Shown here: positions 15,987 through 25,058 of the stretch, piece after piece | How the letters are laid out: the number at the start of each line of letters is the position of its first letter | How positions within the stretch are numbered: position 1 is the stretch's first letter | Virus record (IMG/VR): IMGVR_UViG_3300045119_000157 | Location: 19,579-83,578 of that record | Direction: 5' to 3' (one strand) | DNA from: a virus | Length of the DNA stretch: 64,000 nt | Made by a program: the position numbers and the translations under genes | Notes under the pieces: generated by a model | The model's input: only the letters and a program-made list of their open reading frames with translations | Told to the model about the DNA's origin: nothing | Database searches by the model: none

Positions 15987-16676
15987 ATGGCCGGTACCTG
16001 CTTCACGTCTTTGCAGTTGTGCGCCCTCCGGGTCGCGCAGTTGTCGACCGCCGGGCGCCCACAGGTTCCCGGCACGAACAAGGGTTACGTCACCGACGCG
16101 GCGATCAAGCTGCAAGTCGGCGTGACCCTCACGACCGGCGCGGACTTGGAGCAGCAGAACGGCTGCGGTGCCGTGTGCGCGGCGTTCAAGCAGCCGGACC
16201 GCATCAAGCGTGTCGACCTGTCGATGGACCTCTGCCAGTTCGACGCACAGATCGTGGCGCTTCTCACCGACGGCGGTGTCATCTCGTCCGGCGGTAACGC
16301 GGTCGGGTTCCAGTTCCCGTCCACGACCGGCGCCGACCCTCGACCCGTGTGCATCGAAGCATGGTCGAAGGCGTGGAACGGATCGCAGCAGGCCAGCCCG
16401 ACGTTCACCGCACCGAACGCGGCATACATCCACTGGGTGTTCCCGTTCGTGCAGTTCACGTTCGGCCAGTTCACGATCGACAACACCCTTCAGGTGCTGC
16501 CGCTCACCGGGCCGGGCACACCGAACGCGTTCATCACCGCGAACGGCCCGTTCGACGACTGGCCTGTCAGCGTCGCGAACGCTGGCGGCATCACGCAGGT
16601 CGGCGGCTGGTTCCTCGACGGCAACCTCCCGAACGTGGCCTGCAACTACATCAACACCACCAGCGCAGCGTCATGA
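15987..16676 (+). CDS. Major tail tube protein
   Basis: The 229-residue protein has GTNKGYVTDAAIKLQVGVTL near the N-terminus, then NGCGAVCAAFKQPDRIKR and VDLSMDLCQFDAQIVALLTDG, a pattern I associate with actinophage major tail proteins (tail tube fold). It is rich in beta-strand and has several cysteines. Tail tube subunits stack as hexameric rings. Its position before, not after, the connector genes is unusual. A GAGGAG site precedes the ATG. Confidence 0.72.
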   Translation: MAGTCFTSLQLCALRVAQLSTAGRPQVPGTNKGYVTDAAIKLQVGVTLTTGADLEQQNGCGAVCAAFKQPDRIKRVDLSMDLCQFDAQIVALLTDGGVISSGGNAVGFQFPSTTGADPRPVCIEAWSKAWNGSQQASPTFTAPNAAYIHWVFPFVQFTFGQFTIDNTLQVLPLTGPGTPNAFITANGPFDDWPVSVANAGGITQVGGWFLDGNLPNVACNYINTTSAAS

Positions 16677-16707
16677 GGCGGGGCTAGCTATACGGTGAAG
16701 GTAGCCG

Positions 16708-16721
16708 TATCGTTGGCCCTA
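16708..16721 (+). promoter_or_regulatory. -10-like box for a leaderless HNH gene
   Basis: TATCGT (16708-16713) lies 7 bases before ATG at 16721. No clear -35 is present. It suggests that the inserted HNH gene carries its own promoter. Confidence 0.4.
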
Positions 16722-17251
16722 TGGCACAGAGAACACGGACTCGACCCGGAGATGAGATCGGACCGTTCACAATCCTCGAAGTCGGAGAGCGTCGAGTGCT
16801 CCCCGACAACCGGGGAACCGTCGTCCTCTGGAGAGTGCGCTGTGGACTATGCGGCAGCGATGACTACCAGGGCACGACGGGTGACCTCCGCCGCAACAAG
16901 AGTTGCGGCTGCGTCCCGCAGGGACGGTGGACTGGTCCTCGATCCGACGAGTTCAAGGCGAAGGTGTCGGCATCGCTCAAAGGCAAGCGGTCCGGCGCTG
17001 ATAACCCGAACTGGCGAGGCGATGAAGCTGGCTATTACGCGCTCCACGCCTATGTCAACCGGCACTTCGAAGCGTGTCCATGTGAGAACTGCGGGCGCAC
17101 CGATGGCCGGTTGGAGTGGGCGCAGAAACATGACGCCACGCCGACGCGGGAGCGTTCTGGCTGGCTCCGACTGTGCGTCCGATGCCACCGACTGTACGAC
17201 GAGAACCCGCTCGCGACGGGCGCGTACTGGGCAGCGCATCGCACGGAGTAG
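16721..17251 (+). CDS. Free-standing HNH homing-type endonuclease
   Basis: The 176-residue protein has an N-terminal zinc knuckle (CGLCG, then CGC about 25 residues later), a NUMOD-like DNPNWRG segment at about residue 91, and a C-terminal HNH region: CENCGR, EWAQKHD, and WLRLCVRCHRLYDE. HNH homing enzymes nick or cut DNA and often sit as intruders between structural genes, as here between the tail tube and tail-fibre genes. An upstream RBS is absent; a leaderless start is likely. Confidence 0.82.
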   Translation: MAQRTRTRPGDEIGPFTILEVGERRVLPDNRGTVVLWRVRCGLCGSDDYQGTTGDLRRNKSCGCVPQGRWTGPRSDEFKAKVSASLKGKRSGADNPNWRGDEAGYYALHAYVNRHFEACPCENCGRTDGRLEWAQKHDATPTRERSGWLRLCVRCHRLYDENPLATGAYWAAHRTE

Positions 17252-17272
17252 CTGCCGCTGGGAGGCGGTGGC

Positions 17273-20026
17273 ATGACTTATCCGTACGGTTCGATCGACG
17301 CCACGAAGGTCGACGCGACCGTCCTCCTCGGCGACCATGCGCCGCATCACGACACGCTCGCGTCGGCGCTGAATGATCTGCTCGCTGAGTTAGGCGTCGA
17401 CCCGTCCGGGGCGTTCGCGTCGCTGACCGCGCGGCTCACGAACAGTGACAGCCTGATCAACCCGTTGGCGTTGTCGCGTGGCGGTACGGGCACCACGGTC
17501 GCACCGGACGCGCTCGTCGCTCTCGCCGCTGAGGTCCTCGGCGCTGCGGGCGCGCACGCTCTACCTCCGGCGGGCGAGTCATCGACGGTGCAACGGTTCC
17601 ACCGTGACTTCGTGAACCGTTCCACGACGCCGCTGAAGATCATGTACATCGGGGACAGCGAGTTCGACTTCTCGCAGTGCAACCGTTCCGCGACGTACCA
17701 GATGGGCAAGATCTGTAACCCGCAGAACCGGCAGTTCTCCGGTCCCGGCGCGCTCCTCGCTGCCGGGTCGACGATGCCGGGAGACGTGGCGTTCGGGCTG
17801 GGTGCCGTGTCTCCTTCGACGTGGGTGTCTGTCGGGTCGCCGACGATCACGTCCGCGGCGGTGCAGAACCATCGCGGCATGGCGGGCTGCGCGTTGAAGA
17901 TGACCGACGGGCAGGCGTGCCAGTTGATCTCGGCGGTGTGGGATCACGCGAAGTTCTTCTGGCTGACACCGCTCGCGGGGTCGGGCGCGACGTTGGAGTT
18001 CTTCGTGGACGGCGTGTCAGTCCACACGTCCACGTCCACGGCAGCGGGATCGTTCGACTATTCGACGGGGACGGCGCCCGCGGCGCATGTCATCAAGATC
18101 GTGTCGCACGGGGAGAACCTGTTCGACTTCGTGCAGATGTACAGCGGGAACCATGACGCATGGTTGCAGCCGATCAGCGCGGTGCATTCGGGCTACACGA
18201 CTGGCGACTTCGCGAACTCGTGCACTGATCTCGCCGGGTACATCGCGTCGTTCGACCCGTCCGTAGTGGTCCTCGAACCGGGCGTGAACGACGCTGACGC
18301 GCCGACGTATTACACGGACATGACCACGCTGATCGGGACGGTCCGGGCGAACACGACGGCGACGGTCCTGCTGTTCCTCCCGAACGCGGTCCTCGGGCGC
18401 ACGACGTGGAACGGGTGGCGTCAGCGGGCGAAGCGGTTAGAGGCCGAGCAGAACGTTCTCCTGTGCGACGTGTCGAACTGGATGCCGGACCTGTCGGTGT
18501 CGGATCCGCTGGGGTACACGTCCGACGGTGTCCACATGCAGCCGACGGGAGCGAACGGCCGTGACATTTGGGCGAACGCGATTGTCGCTTCGCTGTTCAC
18601 CGGGCGGGTGCGTGACTTCCCGCTGTGGGAGTCCGGGTCGACGTTCGGCGGGTTCCCCGGACACGTCCGCGTCTACGACAACAATCAGGGCGGCATCGCG
18701 CTCGGGTGGTTCCTTCAGCGTGCCGACACGCAGCCGTACATCCGGATCTCGTCGGAGCCGAACAATGCGCTGAACGGAATGTTCATGGGTCCGGGCGGCA
18801 CGTCCGGGGCGGACTGCTACATCATCCGGTTGCGTCCCGGTGTCATGGGTGTCGAGGACTCGTTCTCGTTGGGTGCGTCGGGGTCCGGCGCGCTGGTCAC
18901 GGGCGCACGGCTCGCGACGAACGCTCCGCTCCCGGCGTGCACTGCTGCCGGGTCGGGTGCAGGCAAGACGCTGACCGGGAACTCGAACGGCGCTCTCGCG
19001 GCGATCGACTTCGTGACGCCAGCGGCGAACAACCGGATCATCGTGAAGGACCAGGCGAACCAGGCGGACAACGGCCTGTACGCGCTCACACAGCTAGGCG
19101 ACGTCTCGCATCCGTTCATCCTCACTCGCACGACCGGCTCTGATTCGTCGAACGACTATGCGTCCGGGATCGTGTGCTTCATCGGTGAGGGCTTGAACTA
19201 CGGCGGCTCGTACGTCCGCTCCCGGCCGACGACGGTTACCGTCGACACGACCCCGATCATCTGGACGGGACCGGGCCGGTCGAACACGACACCCGCGGAC
19301 ATCCGCTTCGGGTCGAACCGGGCGCAGCAGCGGTATGACTCCGATTTCGAGGACACTGACGGCACCGTCTCCGGGGCGGGCGGAAGGTGGGCTGTCGGGC
19401 AGCCGACGATCATCTTCCTGTCGGGCACCACGGGCGCGCAGGCAAGCCAGCAGCAGAACGCCGAGGTCCGCTGCGGTGTCATCGGGTTGGAGACGGGAAC
19501 GAACGTGGCGGGATGGGCGACGTTCACAGCGTCAGCGAGGCCGTGCACGTTCAACACTGGGCGCCGTCACAGGTACTTCGCGCTTCAGCGGCTCGACACG
19601 AACCTGCCCGTCGTGTCACCCGGCGACGACTACACGGTATGGCAGGGGTTCCTCGACTCGACGGGACTGTCAGCGGTCACGGACCCGACGGCGGGAATGT
19701 TCTTCCGCACCGACCGCGCCACAGGCAATTGGTTCGCCGTGTGCCGCCACGCCGGGACCGAAACCGCTACCAACTCCGGCGTCCCGTACTCGTCGGCGTA
19801 CACGAACCTGCGGATCGACTACGACGAGACGGCACAGACGGCGTCGTTCTTCATCAACACGACGGCCATCCCGCCCATCTCGACGAACCTGCCGACGTCC
19901 GGTGATGTGCTCCACGCCGGATGCAAAGTGAAGAAGCTGTCCGGCACAGCGAACCGGATCATTTACACCGACTACTTCGAGGCGGACATGGTGAACAGCC
20001 GGTCCCTGAACCAGAGCATCCCGTGA
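17273..20026 (+). CDS. Tail-fibre protein with SGNH/GDSL esterase-type domain
   Basis: The 917-residue protein follows a GGGAGG site. Residues about 120-445 form an SGNH hydrolase-like domain: IMYIGDSE (nucleophile Ser129), EPGVNDAD (Asn339) and SDGVHMQPTG (Asp418 and His421) are the conserved blocks I, III and V; block II is less clear. Enzymes of this type deacetylate or cleave esters on glycans. The remainder is beta-rich, with two probable carbohydrate-binding or fibre modules (about 450-700 and 700-917). I infer a receptor-binding tail protein that removes acyl groups from the host surface. Confidence 0.72.
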   Translation: MTYPYGSIDATKVDATVLLGDHAPHHDTLASALNDLLAELGVDPSGAFASLTARLTNSDSLINPLALSRGGTGTTVAPDALVALAAEVLGAAGAHALPPAGESSTVQRFHRDFVNRSTTPLKIMYIGDSEFDFSQCNRSATYQMGKICNPQNRQFSGPGALLAAGSTMPGDVAFGLGAVSPSTWVSVGSPTITSAAVQNHRGMAGCALKMTDGQACQLISAVWDHAKFFWLTPLAGSGATLEFFVDGVSVHTSTSTAAGSFDYSTGTAPAAHVIKIVSHGENLFDFVQMYSGNHDAWLQPISAVHSGYTTGDFANSCTDLAGYIASFDPSVVVLEPGVNDADAPTYYTDMTTLIGTVRANTTATVLLFLPNAVLGRTTWNGWRQRAKRLEAEQNVLLCDVSNWMPDLSVSDPLGYTSDGVHMQPTGANGRDIWANAIVASLFTGRVRDFPLWESGSTFGGFPGHVRVYDNNQGGIALGWFLQRADTQPYIRISSEPNNALNGMFMGPGGTSGADCYIIRLRPGVMGVEDSFSLGASGSGALVTGARLATNAPLPACTAAGSGAGKTLTGNSNGALAAIDFVTPAANNRIIVKDQANQADNGLYALTQLGDVSHPFILTRTTGSDSSNDYASGIVCFIGEGLNYGGSYVRSRPTTVTVDTTPIIWTGPGRSNTTPADIRFGSNRAQQRYDSDFEDTDGTVSGAGGRWAVGQPTIIFLSGTTGAQASQQQNAEVRCGVIGLETGTNVAGWATFTASARPCTFNTGRRHRYFALQRLDTNLPVVSPGDDYTVWQGFLDSTGLSAVTDPTAGMFFRTDRATGNWFAVCRHAGTETATNSGVPYSSAYTNLRIDYDETAQTASFFINTTAIPPISTNLPTSGDVLHAGCKVKKLSGTANRIIYTDYFEADMVNSRSLNQSIP

Positions 20027-20037
20027 GGGCGTGACCG

Positions 20038-22782
20038 ATGCCTGACGAACCGATCTCATCTCTCGCGGCGCAGACCAGCGGCGCTGTCGCGGCGAACGAC
20101 CTGTTCGAAACGGTCGACGTCAGTGACACGTCGCTCGCTCCGACGGGCACGAACAAGAAGCTCGCGTACTCGGATCTTGTCGCGGCGCTCACCACGTCAC
20201 TCGCGTCGAGCTTCCAGCCGGAGGACGCGGACCTCACCGCGATCGCTGCGCTCACGACGGCACCGTACGGGCGCAGCCTCCTGACGCTCACCGACCCGAC
20301 CGGCCTCGCCGGATCACTCAGCCTCGGCACGCTCGCGTTCCTCGATTCTGTCGACTCCGCGCACATCACCGACGGCACGATCGTCGATGCCGACATCAAC
20401 GCTGCGGCGGGTATCGCGTACACGAAACTCGCGCTCGCTGGGACGATCACGTCCAGTGACATCGTGAACGGCACGATCGTCGATGCGGACATAAACGGTG
20501 CCGCCGCCATCGCGCCGTCGAAGATCAGCGGCACCGCTCTCGTCACGTCCGCTATCGGAACGTCGGTGCAGGGGTTCGACGCGGAACTGTCCGCTCTCGC
20601 TGGCCTGGTGTCCGCCGCGAACAAGATCCCGTACTTCACCGGGTCGCAGACCGCGGCGCTGCTCACGCTCGACACGGACGGGACACTCGGCGCGAACCTC
20701 GACACGAACGTCGCGACGCAGAAGGCCGTGAAGACCTTCGTGGGCGCTCAGATCACGGCGCTGTCGCTCGGGTCGTTGGCGTTCCTCAGCAGCGTCGACT
20801 CCGCGCACATCACGGACGGCACCATCGTCAACGGGGACGTGAACGCGGCGGCGGCGGTTGCGTACAGCAAGTTGGCGCTGACCGGGTCGATCGTCAACGC
20901 GGACGTGAACGCGGCGGCGGCGATCGCGTATTCGAAGCTGAACCTGGCGGGCAGCATCGTGTCAGCGGACATCACGGACGGCACGATCGTGAACGCGGAC
21001 ATCAACGCGTCGGCCGCGATCGCGCAGTCGAAGATCAGCGGGCTGGGCACGATGGCGTCGCAGAACGCGTCCGCTGTGTCGATCACGGGCGGCTCCATTG
21101 CTCTGCCCGCTGGCGGCACGCTGACCGCTCCGGCGAACGGTGTCGCGATTCAGGATGCCAGCGACGCGACGAGGCAACTGGTGTTCTCGACCAGCCTGAT
21201 GTCGACGACCGGCGTCACTGTCACGGTGCAGGTCCCGAACGTGGGAGTGAGCACCGCTGACGTGCTCGTCCTGAAGGCGCTCTCGGCGGCCCTAACGAAC
21301 AAGCGGCTCACGACCGCGTCGGCGTACACGACCGGCGTCACATCGCAGATCGAGGCGCAGGGCAACGCGAACTTCCCGTTCCACGCGACGGGCGGGTTCC
21401 TCGGCCTCGACTATGTCGCCACCGAGTTCAACGGCGTAGCCGCCTGTGTCGATCTCCGCTCGACCGCCGGGACCGACATGAACAACCTCGCAGCGACGGC
21501 GTCGGGGAAAGTCATCGCCGCGTTCCACGTCGGCGGCTCGCATGACACGACCCGCGGCATGGTCGACTGCGCCGAGATCGACAACGTCGCGTCGGAGGCG
21601 TTCTCCTCGACGGACCTGACCGCGTCCGGGAACCGTTGGACGTTCTGGCAGACACCGAACGGGATGGGCGACACCGCGAAGTATCTGGCGTGGACGCTCG
21701 ACCATGACGGCCAGATGTATCCCGGCTCCCCGGATGCCCTTCAGTCCGGTGTCACCGCGACGCGGGAGTACACGACGTCGGGGATGAAGCCGCAGTCCCT
21801 GTTCGGGACTAAGAGCGGGCAGACGATCAAGGCGTCGTTCTCGACGCCGACGCTGCCGTCAGCGTTCCGCCACTCAGCGACGCAGATCATCAACGCTGCG
21901 TTCAGCGGCGCGACGTTCTACCAGGGCGGCTTCTTCCACAACCCGACGATCACGAACGACCCGACGAATGGGACGGGTGCGTGGGCGAGCGGGCTGACCG
22001 TCGGGGCGTACGGGTTCCGTGACGCGGTCACACTTCAGGTCGACACGAAGACCGGGATCAGCGTCGGCACGTACCGGGCGTTCTCGTCGCTGACGACGGT
22101 CACCGTCGCGAACAGCGGCACCATCACGAACGGTCTCATCTACGGGTACGTCGCCGGGTTGACGCTCACGTCCGGCGCGCTGTCCGCGTACTCCGGGTTC
22201 GCGACGACGGGTGTCAGTCTCGCTGCCAGCCAGAGCGTGACCACGATCCGCGGCGTCGACATCGGCCAGATCACACTGAACACGTCCGCTACCGCGACGA
22301 GCATCATCGGGTTCAATACGAGCGGCGTCACCGTCGGCCAGTCCGCGACCGTCACGACGGTCACGGGCTACACGATCGCGGACTCTGCGGTGACGGGATC
22401 ACCGATCGGTGTGATCACCACGCAGTACGGCATCGACATTCCGGCTCTGTCCGCGGCGGGCACGAACGTCGGGATCCGGAACAAGTCGACGATGCGTCAG
22501 ACGGCAGCGGTCACGCTCGGCGCTGACGCTGCCGCGACGTGGCTGCTCCATATGCAGGGCGGCAACGCGTCGACCGCCGCTATCGGGATGGACACGTCCA
22601 CGACGGGACCGGCGAACCATCCGACGTCGAGCGGCGGCGGGTCGATCTCGATCTACCACGGAGCGACGCACTGGTATCTGCTCATCTCGTTCAACAAGGC
22701 CGGGACGCAGCAGTACAAGTATCTTCTCCTCGACGACAACACGACAGTCGCGTGGGCCACTGGCACCTCACTCCCCGTCTAA
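20038..22782 (+). CDS. Repetitive tail-fibre protein
   Basis: The 914-residue protein begins with a fibre-type N-terminus (SSLAAQTSGAVAANDLFETVDVSDTS). Residues of about 100-340 contain repeats of the form SAHITDGTIV, NADINAAAAIAYSKL and LAGSI, typical of trimeric beta-helical phage fibres. Later parts are Thr/Ser/Gly-rich, with strand repeats up to a C-terminal GGGSISIYHGATHWYLLIS domain. I infer a trimeric fibre acting with the esterase-bearing neighbour. No chaperone domain is evident. Confidence 0.7.
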   Translation: MPDEPISSLAAQTSGAVAANDLFETVDVSDTSLAPTGTNKKLAYSDLVAALTTSLASSFQPEDADLTAIAALTTAPYGRSLLTLTDPTGLAGSLSLGTLAFLDSVDSAHITDGTIVDADINAAAGIAYTKLALAGTITSSDIVNGTIVDADINGAAAIAPSKISGTALVTSAIGTSVQGFDAELSALAGLVSAANKIPYFTGSQTAALLTLDTDGTLGANLDTNVATQKAVKTFVGAQITALSLGSLAFLSSVDSAHITDGTIVNGDVNAAAAVAYSKLALTGSIVNADVNAAAAIAYSKLNLAGSIVSADITDGTIVNADINASAAIAQSKISGLGTMASQNASAVSITGGSIALPAGGTLTAPANGVAIQDASDATRQLVFSTSLMSTTGVTVTVQVPNVGVSTADVLVLKALSAALTNKRLTTASAYTTGVTSQIEAQGNANFPFHATGGFLGLDYVATEFNGVAACVDLRSTAGTDMNNLAATASGKVIAAFHVGGSHDTTRGMVDCAEIDNVASEAFSSTDLTASGNRWTFWQTPNGMGDTAKYLAWTLDHDGQMYPGSPDALQSGVTATREYTTSGMKPQSLFGTKSGQTIKASFSTPTLPSAFRHSATQIINAAFSGATFYQGGFFHNPTITNDPTNGTGAWASGLTVGAYGFRDAVTLQVDTKTGISVGTYRAFSSLTTVTVANSGTITNGLIYGYVAGLTLTSGALSAYSGFATTGVSLAASQSVTTIRGVDIGQITLNTSATATSIIGFNTSGVTVGQSATVTTVTGYTIADSAVTGSPIGVITTQYGIDIPALSAAGTNVGIRNKSTMRQTAAVTLGADAAATWLLHMQGGNASTAAIGMDTSTTGPANHPTSSGGGSISIYHGATHWYLLISFNKAGTQQYKYLLLDDNTTVAWATGTSLPV
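20350..21050 (+). repeat. Tandem imperfect coding repeats in the tail fibre
   Basis: Sequence encoding SAHITDGTIV-type units occurs at about 20350, 20460, 20800 and 20970, with intervening NADINAAAAIAYSKL-type units. The repeats are similar at DNA level but not identical, consistent with fibre-shaft expansion and recombination. Confidence 0.6.
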
Positions 22783-22799
22783 GGAGAGAACATTCACTC

Positions 22800-23006
22800 A
22801 TGACGAATCAGGAAGCGTTGCAGGTGGTCGTGAACGTGTGCGAGGCGCACCTGTGCAACGGGCAGGACCGGAACATCATCCGCGAGGCGCTGAACACGGT
22901 CGCGGCAGCACTCGACGCTCAGGCTGCTCCGGCACCGGAGCCGGAGGAGGCCGCTGAGACTGCGGCGGCGAACGGACGGAAGCGTGCCTCGGCGTCGACT
23001 GCTTGA
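22800..23006 (+). CDS. Small helical hypothetical protein, 68 aa
   Basis: The protein begins MTNQEALQVVVNVCEAHLC, is mostly helical, and ends in a Glu/Ala-rich tail with a basic RKRAS end. It follows an AAGGAGAG site with 10-base spacing. No family is recognised. It lies between the fibre and connector genes and overlaps the next small gene by 23 bases. Confidence 0.55.
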   Translation: MTNQEALQVVVNVCEAHLCNGQDRNIIREALNTVAAALDAQAAPAPEPEEAAETAAANGRKRASASTA

Positions 23007-23133
23007 GGACGGCAGCGTCCGGCTGTTGGAGGACGGGACGGCCCGGCTGCTGGAAGGCGTCGACATCGGCGTGACCGTGGATGAGGTCCGCCGTCTCGTC
23101 GGGTCGCTGGACGGGCCAGTCACGAACGGATAG
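22984..23133 (+). CDS. Very small protein with Leu-Leu-Glu-Asp repeats, 49 aa
   Basis: GTG at 22984 opens a frame with three short repeats (RLLEDGSV, RLLEDGTA, RLLEGVD), followed by a helix. Such repeated LLEDG strands occur in small phage tail-region proteins; function unknown. It is supported by filling the gap before the next gene. Confidence 0.5.
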   Translation: MPRRRLLEDGSVRLLEDGTARLLEGVDIGVTVDEVRRLVGSLDGPVTNG

Positions 23134-23163
23134 CTGATCCCGCTAGGCGCACGCTGCGGGAAG

Positions 23164-23178
23164 TAGCCTCGCCCGTCG
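23164..23178 (+). promoter_or_regulatory. -10-like box for a leaderless connector gene
   Basis: TAGCCT (23164-23169) lies 8 bases before GTG at 23178. A weak hairpin (TCCCGC 23138-23143 with GCGGGA 23156-23161) precedes it. Confidence 0.35.
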
Positions 23179-24323
23179 TGGCGCAGACGTTCTCCATCGG
23201 CATCGGTGACACCGGACCGGACCTCGTCGAGAACCTGTACGAAGTCCTAGCCGACGGGACCGTCCAGCCCGCGAACCTGACCGGCGTCTCGAACCTCCGG
23301 TTCCATCTCCGCGACGCGTCCGGTACCGAGGTCATCAACGCGGCTGCGACGCTGATCACACCGTTCCCGGCGCAAGTGTCCTACACCTGGTCGCCGGGCG
23401 ACACGGCTGCCGCTGGGATGTTCCTGCGCCGCTGGACGTACACCGTCAACGGTGAGGACAAGTCGACCCCGAACGATGTAGACGGCTACCCCGTCGAGAT
23501 CGTCGACCCGAACGTGACTCCGGCGACGAACCGGCTGACATGCTCGGCGTGGTGCACGCCCGGCGACGTCGTCGTGTGCGGGCCGTGCAGCGGCACGACG
23601 CTGAACCTCGACGCTGTCGACTTCGCGATTCAGGTGGCGTCGGACCTGCTGTTCTACCTGTCGGGACGCCAGTTCACGGGTGTGTGTCCGGACACGATCC
23701 GCCCGATTCGCGATGACGCGACGGGGAACTGGTGGCGTGGCATCGGGGAGGTGCAGGTCGACTCGTCGTTCGTGTCGCGCGACTCGAACTACCGCTCCGC
23801 TGACTTCGTGAACGACCGGCGGAACATCTACTCCGAGTTGCGGCTACCGGCCTACCCGATCCGGGCGATCACGCAGGTCCGGATCGACGGGCAGGTCGTC
23901 CCGTCGTCGCAGTACCGGATCGCGGATGACAGGTTCCTGCTCGCGGTGAACGGCCAGTCGTGGCCGTACTGGCAGGACCTCACGAAGGATCCGACGCAGG
24001 TCGGGACGTTCGAGGTGCAGTACACGTATGGTGTCCCGATCCCGCCGCTCGGTGTCCGCGCCGCCGCGGCGTACGCGTGTCAGGTGGCGTTGGCGTGCGG
24101 GACGGGGGCGGGCGATTCGTGTGCGCTTCCGGTGCGGACGCAGCAGATCGTGCGGCAGGGGTTGACGGTCCGCACGAACACCGCGGACGACTACCTCGAC
24201 AACGGGAAGACGGGCGTACCGGAGGCCGACGCGTTCATCCGGGCAGTGAACCCGCACGGGTTGCAGGAACGTGCCGCGGTGATGAGTCCAGATTTCGACT
24301 GGCCTGCGTACAGGATCAGGTGA
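23178..24323 (+). CDS. BppU-like N-terminal domain fused to a head-tail adaptor
   Basis: The 381-residue protein appears to be a fusion. Residues 1 to about 105 (GDTGPDLVENLYEVLADGT, then VSNLRFHLRDASG, then SYTWSPGDTAAAGMFLRRW) match the immunoglobulin-like baseplate BppU N-terminal pattern. Residues of about 140-381 match the helical head-to-tail adaptor family: DFAIQVASDLLFYLSGRQF, IYSELRLPAYPIRAITQVRIDG, and GVRAAAAYACQVALACG. Adaptors attach below the portal. The added domain may face the capsid or tail surface. The start lacks an RBS and may be leaderless. Confidence 0.7.
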   Translation: MAQTFSIGIGDTGPDLVENLYEVLADGTVQPANLTGVSNLRFHLRDASGTEVINAAATLITPFPAQVSYTWSPGDTAAAGMFLRRWTYTVNGEDKSTPNDVDGYPVEIVDPNVTPATNRLTCSAWCTPGDVVVCGPCSGTTLNLDAVDFAIQVASDLLFYLSGRQFTGVCPDTIRPIRDDATGNWWRGIGEVQVDSSFVSRDSNYRSADFVNDRRNIYSELRLPAYPIRAITQVRIDGQVVPSSQYRIADDRFLLAVNGQSWPYWQDLTKDPTQVGTFEVQYTYGVPIPPLGVRAAAAYACQVALACGTGAGDSCALPVRTQQIVRQGLTVRTNTADDYLDNGKTGVPEADAFIRAVNPHGLQERAAVMSPDFDWPAYRIR

Positions 24324-24327
24324 CCCG

Positions 24328-24618
24328 ATGACAGTGTCGAAAGCGAAGCTGGCGGACGAGATCCGAGAGTTGGGCGCGGTGCCGCCTGCTGACGCGACAG
24401 CGAACGAACTGGAAGTGCTCCTCCGGCGCATCAAGGCGCTCCGGAGCGGTGCTAACCCGCAGATGCCGGAGCGGCGCCGTACAGCGCCGTTTAGCGGCCA
24501 ATCCGGGGATCCTGTGGTCACGCCCGCACCGTCGCCTGCGGCGGCGTTGGCGTCGGCGCGGATGCCGGGTGTCAGCGACCACAAGCGGCGCCCGTACGAC
24601 CCGCACGCCGGGTGGTGA
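24328..24618 (+). CDS. Small protein with possible SAP/HeH-like helical start
   Basis: The 96-residue protein begins MTVSKAKLADEIRELGAV and continues with a second helix ending in LRRIKALRSG, a pattern like SAP or HeH two-helix DNA-binding motifs. The rest is Pro/Ala/Arg-rich and likely disordered. It lies in the connector cluster; a head-tail role is possible but unproven. Confidence 0.55.
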   Translation: MTVSKAKLADEIRELGAVPPADATANELEVLLRRIKALRSGANPQMPERRRTAPFSGQSGDPVVTPAPSPAAALASARMPGVSDHKRRPYDPHAGW

Positions 24619-25058
24619 CCGTGGCGAACCTCGACGGGCTACGAACCGCGCTCAGCGACAAGGTGTTGGAGATCAGCGCCGCCGCGCTCGCGACGGTCGT
24701 GTCCGAGACGCAGGATGCGGCACCGGAGAAGACGGGCGCGCTGCGCGCGTCGATTCACGGGTCAGGCCCGGACCTTCAGGGTGACTTCCGGGCGACCGCG
24801 ACGATCGCTGCCGACGTCGCGTACGCGGGCTATACGGACGCGGGGACACCGCCGCACACGATCGAGGGGAAGCCGTGGCTGGCGTTCTTTTGGGATCTGA
24901 AGGGCTACTGGGTCATCTCCGCTGAGCGTGACGGTCACCCACCGATGTACGTGAACCATCCGGGCACGACCGGCACACAATGGTTCAACAGCGGCATCGA
25001 CGACGGCGAACCGATGGCGTCCCGATGGGAGTCTGCACTCACCGACGCGGCAGCCTGA
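24615..25058 (+). CDS. HK97 gp10-like head-tail/neck protein
   Basis: The protein of about 147 residues has LSDKVLEISAAALATVVSETQDAAPEKTGALRASI, the typical start of HK97 gp10-type tail completion proteins (AP-x-KTGxLRxSI), and YAGYTDAGTPPHTIEGKPWLAF. It ends with a WFNSGIDD helix. Known members seal the neck between connector and tail. GTG starts at 24612, 24615 and 24621 are all possible; 24615 overlaps the previous stop. Confidence 0.75.
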   Translation: MTVANLDGLRTALSDKVLEISAAALATVVSETQDAAPEKTGALRASIHGSGPDLQGDFRATATIAADVAYAGYTDAGTPPHTIEGKPWLAFFWDLKGYWVISAERDGHPPMYVNHPGTTGTQWFNSGIDDGEPMASRWESALTDAAA

